A program made the position numbers and the translations under genes. Positions 1 to 5,350 of a DNA stretch of 5,350 nt are shown here, piece after piece. This DNA comes from an uncultured bacterium. Lineage in GTDB: Bacteria > Verrucomicrobiota > Kiritimatiellia > CAIKKV01. Every line of letters begins with the position of its first letter. Within the stretch, counting starts at the first letter, position 1. The DNA lies in NCBI GenBank assembly GCA_903828035.1, contig CAIKKV010000548.1, positions 1 through 5,350 of the forward strand. The letters are read 5' to 3'. The notes under the pieces were generated by a model. It was not told the DNA's origin. It ran no database searches and saw only the letters and a list, made by a program, of their open reading frames with translations.

Positions 1-1
1 G

Positions 2-2101
2 GAGCTGAAGTTCAATGAATTGGCCGACGGCCCCGACTCCTGCTGGCAGGGACCCTTATGGTGGGTGCCCAATCCCGATGGAAAGACCTTTGACCTGGTT
101 GTTTTCTATTACCCCGCCTACCCCGGGCCGAATCAGGCCTTCGTCTACGATACCGGCACGAAAGAACTCAAAAAGTTCACCCTTCCAGAGCTTACCTCGA
201 TCAAGTTCGGCTTTCACCTTAACCGCTTTTATGTCCTGAACGGAAAGGCCTATATCGTAGCTGGCTACGGGCCCGTTTGCATGTTCGTCTATGACCCTTC
301 AACCAACGAGCTGAAGTTCGGGGGGTATCCCCTTGGCGATAAGGATGGCGATCATGTCACTTTCGGCACCGAGGGATTAGTCACCCCCAACAACGACGGC
401 ACGCTCCTCTGCGGGTTCGGACCGCTCACCACCAAGCGGAAACAGCCGGCTTTCTACACGATCGACCCCGTCACGCTGAAGGGCGATTTCCTGGGCGAGG
501 CCGGCCCTGAAAATCCCAATGCCGCCTGGGAGTACCGTCGCATTATAGTCGACGGCGATTGGATCTACGCCTCCCTGGGCCACAGCCCGTGGCGGGTGCT
601 CGGCATGAATACCAAGACGCGCCAGGGCAAGGTGATCGCCGAAACCGAGCGCTTCATGGGCGACCGGAATACCATCCACTTCCGCTCCAACAACAACTAT
701 CCCGGGGTCTACGTCAGCATCACCGGACTCAAGGGGGGCCCCCAGGACACGACAAACACATTCTGGCTGCGCGACGGCCAATTGACGGCGTGCGCGCCGG
801 TGAAACATATGGATACCCCCATCCCGCCCTGGACCAACGACAAGTATGCCTCCCCACGCCCGAACTTCATGGGCGCCTTCGACGAGAACGACCCCCCGCC
901 AAACGGAATCCAGGTTTTCCGGGGTCCGGTTGACCTGGCGGGCGACGTGCGCGTCTGGTACCGCTACACCGACGAGGCAAAGGCCGCGGCAGCAAAAGTC
1001 ACAAAGGGCGAGTGGCAGCGGTTCGACCTGTCTGTGAGTTTCACCCCCTCCTCCATCCGGCGCATGGTCCCCATGCCCGATGGCTCCCTCTTCGCCGTCA
1101 CGGAAGGGTACGGCCGTGCGGTGACCTTCAACCCGAAAACCGGCCTGCGCAAGCCGCTCGGCCCGACGTTGTCGATCTATTCCGTCTCTGCCTTCGATCA
1201 GAAAATTTTCCTCTGCGGTTACGCGGGCTCAGAGGTGTGGATCTACGATCCGTCCAGGCCGTGGACCGTGGGCAAGAGCCCCGACGCGCCGCCGGCGGAC
1301 ATGGCGGGCAGCCGGGAGTTGCGCGCCACGGCCGATTCCAACCCGGCGAACATGGGGCAGCTCAAGGAGTTTACGGACGTGCACATGCCCATCGCCACGG
1401 CGTCCGGCGCCGACGGCCGCGTCTACTACGGCGGCAAGGTGGTGCGCATCGGCAACGGGGGCGGCCTGGGCTGGTGGGACACACGGGCCAAGAAGGCCGG
1501 CGGCCTGCATCTGCCTTTCGACAACTACCCCATCTTCTGGATGTGCTCGGCCGACAACGGCCGCTACATCGTCTGTTCCACCAAAGCCGCCCCCGACAAA
1601 AACAATCCCGATCTCATCCCGCCTCGCGGCCGCCTGTTCGTCTATGACACAACGAAGCAGGCGATTACGCAACAGCTCGATGACGAGCGGCTCACGCCCA
1701 TGCCCGGCTACATTGCCGAGTCGGTGCCGGGGCTGGTGATGGGCTACGCCCCCTCAAAGGATTCGCAAAGCGGCCTGCTCTACGGATTCGATCCGGCCGC
1801 CGGAAAGATACTCTGGACCAAGATCGTCCCGCGGGCGCCCGAGACCGGGATTTCCGCCATCAAAAAGTGGCGGTACGCCTTCACCATGGGGCCCGATGGC
1901 TTCATCTGGGCAACCATGAACGGCGTCCTCGCCCGCATCAATCCGAAAACCGCCGAGGTGTTTCCCGTGGGCAAGATGGAAGACAACTCGATCGCATTCC
2001 TGGACGGCGACGTCTACGTCGCCGGGACCACGAAGTTCCGCAAGATTGCCGGCCTTCCCAAGGTGACCGCCCCCGTGAAACCCGTAATAAAAGCGGACTG
2101 A
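2..2101 (+). CDS. Multi-blade beta-propeller protein, 5'-truncated by the window edge
   Basis: The reading frame is open from base 2, so the real start lies off the left edge; 699 residues are visible up to TGA at 2099-2101. No specific function can be assigned. A recurring blade-like motif (aromatic/aliphatic, x, D/N, P/T, x, T, then a short strand) appears about nine times. Numbering from the TTG at base 20, examples are FVYDTGTKEL (41), FVYDPSTNEL (89), YTIDPVTLKG (146), TFNPKTGLRK (369), FVYDTTKQAI (540) and INPKTAEVF (640). Strands resembling the DG-x-(I/V/L)-(W/Y/F) of SMP-30/NHL/Vgb-type propellers also occur (PDGSLFAV 353, ADGRVYYGG 464, PDGFIWATMNG 625). A glycine-rich segment, IGNGGGLGWWD (477-487), stands out. 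Residues 263-345 lack the blade pattern and may be an insertion or a linker between two propeller lobes. A signal peptide cannot be judged without the N-terminus. The gene lies 6 bases upstream of the ceramidase-like gene, so they are probably co-transcribed. Fold call fairly secure; role unknown. Confidence 0.8.
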   Translation, partial: ELKFNELADGPDSCWQGPLWWVPNPDGKTFDLVVFYYPAYPGPNQAFVYDTGTKELKKFTLPELTSIKFGFHLNRFYVLNGKAYIVAGYGPVCMFVYDPSTNELKFGGYPLGDKDGDHVTFGTEGLVTPNNDGTLLCGFGPLTTKRKQPAFYTIDPVTLKGDFLGEAGPENPNAAWEYRRIIVDGDWIYASLGHSPWRVLGMNTKTRQGKVIAETERFMGDRNTIHFRSNNNYPGVYVSITGLKGGPQDTTNTFWLRDGQLTACAPVKHMDTPIPPWTNDKYASPRPNFMGAFDENDPPPNGIQVFRGPVDLAGDVRVWYRYTDEAKAAAAKVTKGEWQRFDLSVSFTPSSIRRMVPMPDGSLFAVTEGYGRAVTFNPKTGLRKPLGPTLSIYSVSAFDQKIFLCGYAGSEVWIYDPSRPWTVGKSPDAPPADMAGSRELRATADSNPANMGQLKEFTDVHMPIATASGADGRVYYGGKVVRIGNGGGLGWWDTRAKKAGGLHLPFDNYPIFWMCSADNGRYIVCSTKAAPDKNNPDLIPPRGRLFVYDTTKQAITQQLDDERLTPMPGYIAESVPGLVMGYAPSKDSQSGLLYGFDPAAGKILWTKIVPRAPETGISAIKKWRYAFTMGPDGFIWATMNGVLARINPKTAEVFPVGKMEDNSIAFLDGDVYVAGTTKFRKIAGLPKVTAPVKPVIKAD

Positions 2102-2107
2102 CCGGCC

Positions 2108-2173
2108 ATGAGCGCGCTGCTGACTAAAACCCTTTTTCTCATCAGCGCGCTCGCCCTCAGCGCCTCCGCCGCC
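2108..2173 (+). other. Predicted Sec signal peptide of the ceramidase-like protein
   Basis: The first 22 residues show a short n-region with one lysine (K7), a hydrophobic core LFLISALALSA (9-19) and small residues ending A-S-A-A before E23. Signal peptidase I could cut after A21 or A22. There is no lipobox cysteine, so lipoprotein processing is not expected. This places the mature enzyme in the periplasm or outside the cell. Confidence 0.8.
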
Positions 2174-3553
2174 GAGTTGCATATCGGGGCGGCCCGGATC
2201 GACACCACCCCGGACAAAACCGTCGCCCTCGCCGGACAGTTCAAGACGCGCCTCTCGAAAGGCGTCCAATCCCCGCTGACCGCCACCGCCGTGGCGATCG
2301 AGGCGCGCGAAGGCGGGAAAACCGGGGATCAGGCGATCCTGCTTTCCTGCGACCTCATCGGCTTCTACCCGAAGGTTGTGGAAGCGGTGCGCACCCGCTT
2401 GCGGGAAAAGCTGCCGGAGTTTGACCCCCGCAAACTGGTCCTGACCGCCACGCATACGCACACGGCTCCCGTCACCGAAGAGAACTTCTACACCCTTCCC
2501 CAGGAAGGCGTGATGCCGCGGGGTGCCTACACCGCGATCCTGGCGGACCGGTTGTCGGACGTCTGCACCAACGCCTGGAAACAGCGCAAGCCGGGGGGCG
2601 TCAGCTGGGGGTTGGGAAGTGCCTCGATCGGCATCAACCGCCGCGCTGTTTACGCCGGCGACGAGGCGAAAATGTATGGCGATACCGCCGCTCCCGATTT
2701 TGACCATATTGAAGGAGGAAACGATGACGGCCTCGAACTTCTATTTTTCTGGGATGACCAGAAAAAGCTCCTGGCCTCCGGTGTCAATGTAGCCTGCCCC
2801 GCACAGGTTCTTGAGCATAGCATGTTCATCAGCGCCGACTTCTGGCACGACGTGCGCGAGCAGTTGGGCACAGGGCTCGTCCTGGGCTGGCCCGACGCCT
2901 GCGGCGACCTGTCTCCTCATTGGATGATCCGCAAGCCCGCCGAGTTGCGGATGCTGAAACTACGCGGGTTGACCCGAACAGGCGACATCGGTCGCCGCAT
3001 CGCCCGCGAAGTCAACGACGTCCGCGAACTCACCCGGAACGATATTCGAACCAATGCGGCCTTCGCCCACGCGATCGAAACGATTAACCTGCCCCTTCGC
3101 CAGGTGACGGCGCGGGATGTGGAAGTCGCGAAAAAGGCGATCGAGGCCTTGAAACAAAAAAAGCCGAACAGCCCCCAAATCGGGGCCTTTCAAAAAACGA
3201 TCGACCGCTTCGCGAAACACGAGGCGGCACAGACGTTAAGCGTCGACGTGCATGTCCTGCGAATCGGCGACATCGCCATCGCCACCAATCCGTTTGAGCT
3301 TTTCCACGATTACGGCACGCAGATAAAGGCCCGCAGCAAGGCCGATCAGACGTTCGTACTCGAACTGACCGACGGCTTTCTCTCCTATCTGCCCACCCAG
3401 CGGGCGGTCGACGCCGGCGGCTACAGCGCGCTCGCCGGGGACAACCGGGTCGGCCCCGATGGCGGGCAGATTCTAGTGAATCGCACCGTCGACCGGATCA
3501 ACTCCCTTTGGCCGGAAACAAACACTCCCGTAAGTCACGAAAGCCAGCCATGA
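2108..3553 (+). CDS. Secreted neutral/alkaline ceramidase-like hydrolase
   Basis: This 481-residue protein matches the N-terminal catalytic domain of the neutral/alkaline non-lysosomal ceramidase family, zinc amidases that cleave N-acyl bonds in ceramide-like substrates. Residues 1-22 form a Sec-type signal peptide. Family landmarks follow in order: IGAARIDTTP (26-35, the usual G-x-x-x-x-D-x-T-P opening), ATHTHTAP (114-121, first zinc-histidine motif), INRRAVY (176-182), ISADFWHDV (241-249), GDLSPH (266-271, matching the GD-x-SP motif with the proposed nucleophilic serine, S269), NPFELF (394-399, Glu397 at the expected zinc glutamate) and YLPT (427-430, expected catalytic tyrosine). The histidine expected shortly before ISAD is not in its usual place; the sequence reads NVACPAQVLEH. 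The protein is shorter than classical ceramidases (about 650-750 residues) and appears to lack their C-terminal immunoglobulin-like domain. ATG 2108 is chosen because the signal peptide begins there; no clear Shine-Dalgarno precedes it. Family is secure, but ceramide as substrate is doubtful; distant members act on other amides or are untested. Confidence 0.85.
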   Translation: MSALLTKTLFLISALALSASAAELHIGAARIDTTPDKTVALAGQFKTRLSKGVQSPLTATAVAIEAREGGKTGDQAILLSCDLIGFYPKVVEAVRTRLREKLPEFDPRKLVLTATHTHTAPVTEENFYTLPQEGVMPRGAYTAILADRLSDVCTNAWKQRKPGGVSWGLGSASIGINRRAVYAGDEAKMYGDTAAPDFDHIEGGNDDGLELLFFWDDQKKLLASGVNVACPAQVLEHSMFISADFWHDVREQLGTGLVLGWPDACGDLSPHWMIRKPAELRMLKLRGLTRTGDIGRRIAREVNDVRELTRNDIRTNAAFAHAIETINLPLRQVTARDVEVAKKAIEALKQKKPNSPQIGAFQKTIDRFAKHEAAQTLSVDVHVLRIGDIAIATNPFELFHDYGTQIKARSKADQTFVLELTDGFLSYLPTQRAVDAGGYSALAGDNRVGPDGGQILVNRTVDRINSLWPETNTPVSHESQP

Positions 3554-4806
3554 GCCAAGCTCCCTTCACACAACATGACACCGATATTCTCCGGCGCCTG
3601 GCCGAGCGCAAGGCGCGGATCGCGCAGGATCCGGTGAACCAGGAACGCAAGCGGCTCTGGTACCAGCTTGACGAGGGGTTGCCCGCCCGGCCGCTGATCC
3701 TGGCCGAGGTTCAGGGCGTCCGCGACCGGGCCCACCCGGTCCTGACGGAGCCCTTACAGTGCGAAGACAAGAAGGCGCGCTCCCTGGAGCAGGCCTTGCG
3801 CACCGAAATCTGGCAGTTCGAGACACTCCGCGACGACCACGTCGTCGAGCCCTGGATGTGTTGCGGGTGGGCGGTCAAGTCCGGAGACTACGGCGTTGAA
3901 ATTGTTACCCACAAGGGCGACAACGACGGACAGATGGGCTCGCGCCGCTGGGATCCCCCGATCCTTGATCTCGACAAGGATTTCGCCAAGCTCCAGCCCC
4001 GCTCTTTTTCCGTGGATCGCGAGGCGACGGAGGCGAAGAAAGCAGCGATGGAGGCGGTCTTTGGCGGCATCCTTCCCGTGGTCGTGCGGGGCGGCTTCTG
4101 GTGGACCTTTGGCATGACCTGCCGGGCCATCGAGCTGGTCGGCCTCGACAACTTCATGATCTACCTGATGGACAACCCGGAGGGCATCCACCGGCTCATG
4201 GCCTTCCTGCGCGATGATCACCGGGCCTATGCCCGGTGGCTGGAAAAGGAAGGGCTGCTCACACTCAACAACGGCAACGACACCATCGGCTCCGGCAGCA
4301 TCGGCTACACGCGCCAGCTGCCTCAGGCCGGCCTGCCGGAGGGCGCGCCGGCCCGGATGAAGGATTTATGGCTGTTGCTTGAATCGCAGGAGACGGTCGG
4401 CGTGGGGCCGGATCAATTCGAGGAGTTCATCTTTCCCTACCAGCGCGACCTCGCCGCGGAGTTCGGCCGGATTTACTACGGGTGTTGCGAACCGGTGCAC
4501 AGCCGCTGGTCCCACGTCAGGCGCATCCCGCACCTGGCGCGCGTCTCCGTCTCGCCCTGGTGCGACCAGGAGATCATGGGCCGGGAACTGGGCCGGGATT
4601 ACGTCTTCTCGCGCAAGGCAAGCCCCACCCTGATCAGCACCGGAATCTTCGACGAGGCCGCCATCCGCGCCGACCTGCGCAAAACCCTTGATGCGGCCAG
4701 GGGCTGTCGCCTCGAGATCATCATGAAAGACGTCCACACCCTTAACGAAGAGCCCGGCCGCCTGGCCCGGTGGGTTGAACTCGCGAGGGCCGAAATTGGC
4801 GCGTAA
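3550..4806 (+). CDS. Uroporphyrinogen decarboxylase-fold (URO-D family) protein, not HemE
   Basis: This 418-residue cytoplasmic protein resembles the URO-D superfamily, which includes HemE and the MtaA/CmuA-type cobamide:coenzyme M methyltransferases. Supporting segments are the central helices and loops at DNFMIYLMDNPEGIHRLMAFL (200-220), a common 'I/L-x-D-x-P-E-x-v-h-x-l-m' stretch; GPDQFEEFIFPYQRDLAAEFG (286-306), matching the family's 'P-x-x-F-x-E-F-x-x-P-Y' pattern; then YYGCCEPVH (309-317). It lacks the N-terminal arginine-rich substrate motif of true HemE (the P-x-W-x-M-R-Q-A-G-R type), so heme synthesis is unlikely. Two cysteine pairs (C104-C105 and C312-C313, with H317 nearby) could bind metal, as His/Cys residues do in MtaA-type proteins. 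There is no signal peptide. ATG 3550 is preferred over the in-frame TTG at 3508 because it overlaps the upstream stop as ATGA, a typical coupling arrangement, and the 14 extra residues are basic and lie inside the previous gene. The substrate is unknown. Confidence 0.8.
   Translation: MSQAPFTQHDTDILRRLAERKARIAQDPVNQERKRLWYQLDEGLPARPLILAEVQGVRDRAHPVLTEPLQCEDKKARSLEQALRTEIWQFETLRDDHVVEPWMCCGWAVKSGDYGVEIVTHKGDNDGQMGSRRWDPPILDLDKDFAKLQPRSFSVDREATEAKKAAMEAVFGGILPVVVRGGFWWTFGMTCRAIELVGLDNFMIYLMDNPEGIHRLMAFLRDDHRAYARWLEKEGLLTLNNGNDTIGSGSIGYTRQLPQAGLPEGAPARMKDLWLLLESQETVGVGPDQFEEFIFPYQRDLAAEFGRIYYGCCEPVHSRWSHVRRIPHLARVSVSPWCDQEIMGRELGRDYVFSRKASPTLISTGIFDEAAIRADLRKTLDAARGCRLEIIMKDVHTLNEEPGRLARWVELARAEIGA
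4219..4238. repeat. Inverted repeat (8-base arms, 4-base loop) inside the URO-D-like gene
   Basis: The arms CACCGGGC (4219-4226) and GCCCGGTG (4231-4238) are perfectly complementary around the loop CTAT. In RNA this would form a stable GC-rich hairpin. It lies within codons for H-R-A-Y-A-R-W of the URO-D-like protein and no T-run follows, so termination is unlikely. It could be chance in GC-rich coding sequence. Confidence 0.7.
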
Positions 4807-4815
4807 TCCGGATTA
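4804..4815. repeat. Perfect 12-base palindrome spanning both convergent stop codons
   Basis: The sequence TAATCCGGATTA reads the same on both strands. It contains the TAA stop of the URO-D-like gene (4804-4806), the six intergenic bases TCCGGA, and the TAA stop of the regulator (4815-4813 on the minus strand). It has no loop and no following T-run, so it is not a recognisable intrinsic terminator. Partial symmetry is expected simply because two TAA stops face each other; the central TCCGGA adds the rest. Confidence 0.9.
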
Positions 4816-5350
4816 AACCGCGGCGCCCGGCTTGATGACCTTGGGCGTCAGCCGCACGGTCCGGGCCGGGAGGCTATTGCCCGAGCGAACCCGCGATTGC
4901 AGCAACTCCGCGGCGGAACGCCCGACCATCTCCAGCCCCAGATACAGGATGGTCATACGATCCTTGGCGAGCTCCAGGGTTCCCCGGAACTCCGTATACG
5001 AGATCATCTCCAGGCGCGGGCGATCCCCTTCGCAAACCAGCGCCAGGCGCGGATGACCGGACACCAGAACCGTTCCGTCCGCAATGCCCTTGCCTAAGCG
5101 GGCCCAGTCCGCTTCCTTCGCATCCTCGGGAATATCGATCTCGGACAACTCCAAGCCCGCTCCCCGCACGGTCTCCACCACCGTGCGATAGATGCATTCA
5201 TAGGGGGACCCTCCGGGCTCTTTGAGGAAATAGCTCAAAGCGCCCACATAGCAGAAACGCCGTTTCCCCTGTGAAATCCGTTCCCTCAACAGTTGCTTTA
5301 AAGCAGGTGCGGGATCGGTCTGGACACAATCAGCCGGGGCGTGCGGAACC
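4813..5350 (-). CDS. LacI/GalR-type transcriptional regulator, C-terminal sensor domain (5' end beyond the window)
   Basis: The minus-strand frame is open from the right edge to TAA at 4815-4813, giving 178 visible residues. The pattern fits the second half of a periplasmic-binding-protein-like sensor domain as found in LacI/GalR regulators and in GntR-headed relatives. A segment reading D-P-A-P-A-L-K-Q-L-L, then G-K-R-R-F-C-Y-V-G, corresponds to the usual 'D-x-x-x-a-x-x-a-x-x-x-L-x-x-x-G-h-r-r-I-a-y-i-g'. It is followed by a Y-R-T-V-V-E-T-V-R-G-A-G-L helix, an 'isYTEFRG' region where family members name the effector-side loop, a 'Y-L-G-L-E-M-V-G-R-S-A-A-E-L-L' helix and a terminal 'V-R-L-T-P-K-V-I' strand. 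The helix-turn-helix must lie to the right, so LacI versus GntR type cannot be decided. The TTG at 5289 is not a credible start because homologous sequence continues upstream of it. It converges on the operon, so it may or may not control it. Effector unknown. Confidence 0.75.
   Translation of the reverse strand, partial: VPHAPADCVQTDPAPALKQLLRERISQGKRRFCYVGALSYFLKEPGGSPYECIYRTVVETVRGAGLELSEIDIPEDAKEADWARLGKGIADGTVLVSGHPRLALVCEGDRPRLEMISYTEFRGTLELAKDRMTILYLGLEMVGRSAAELLQSRVRSGNSLPARTVRLTPKVIKPGAAV

Noticed and set aside
20..22. TTG at base 20 as the start of the propeller gene
   Set aside because: The frame remains open to the window edge and the upstream residues E-L-K-F-N-E resemble the blade ending N-E-L-K-F found at 305-319, where 12 bases (GAGCTGAAGTTC) are repeated in frame. 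The gene therefore continues to the left.
733..743. Run of G followed by C (GGGGGGCCCCC) as a regulatory palindrome or slippage site
   Set aside because: The reading frame continues normally through it and it encodes G-G-P in the propeller protein; there is no sign of a frameshift.
1754..2707. A 317-codon open frame on the minus strand
   Set aside because: It lies antisense across the end of the propeller gene and the start of the ceramidase-like gene, both with clear protein-family features. Its translation is low-complexity and arginine/glycine-rich with no recognisable domain, as expected for an antisense frame in GC-rich coding DNA.
3508..3549. TTG at 3508 as the start of the URO-D-like gene
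   Set aside because: It would add 14 basic residues encoded inside the previous gene. ATG 3550, overlapping the previous stop as ATGA, is the more natural start.
3550..4806. HemE, uroporphyrinogen decarboxylase of heme synthesis
   Set aside because: The N-terminal substrate-binding arginine motif is absent, the protein is longer than HemE's usual roughly 350 residues, and no other heme gene is nearby.
4800..4870. Intrinsic terminator between the convergent genes
   Set aside because: The palindrome has no loop, and no GC-rich stem followed by a T-run is found on either strand here.
5287..5289. TTG at 5289 as the start of the minus-strand regulator
   Set aside because: Codons upstream of it stay open to the window edge and continue the sensor-domain pattern, so this is internal to a longer gene.

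Overview
This window looks like chromosomal sequence from a high-G+C bacterium, probably of the Planctomycetota-Verrucomicrobiota-Lentisphaerota (PVC) group or a related uncultured lineage. The assignment is an inference: a neutral-ceramidase-like secreted protein, a URO-D-fold paralogue and a LacI-type sensor domain close together is a pattern I associate with those genomes, and the two internal gene starts lack a clear Shine-Dalgarno sequence. There is no rRNA or other marker that fixes the taxonomy.

Layout. Three genes run left to right and are packed as an operon. The first (2-2101) is a large beta-propeller protein whose 5' end lies beyond the left edge. After a 6-base gap comes a signal-peptide-bearing protein of the neutral/alkaline ceramidase family (2108-3553). 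Its stop codon overlaps the start of the third gene by 4 bases (ATGA); that gene encodes a uroporphyrinogen-decarboxylase-fold protein (3550-4806) that is not HemE. A fourth gene on the minus strand (4813 to beyond 5350) converges on the operon. It encodes the C-terminal ligand-sensing part of a LacI/GalR-type regulator; its DNA-binding domain lies outside the window. Only 6 bases separate the two convergent stop codons, and both stops sit inside a perfect 12-base palindrome.

How the genes may work together. Tight spacing suggests co-transcription and a shared process. The ceramidase-like protein is predicted to be exported and retains most of the family's catalytic motifs. The propeller could be a binding or lyase-like partner. 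The URO-D-like protein would be cytoplasmic and may act on a methylated or tetrapyrrole/corrinoid-linked substrate. No substrate can be named from this sequence. The operon promoter lies left of the window and the regulator's promoter lies right of it. No tRNA, rRNA, CRISPR array, insertion sequence or attachment site was seen, and no stretch longer than a few bases is without a gene.
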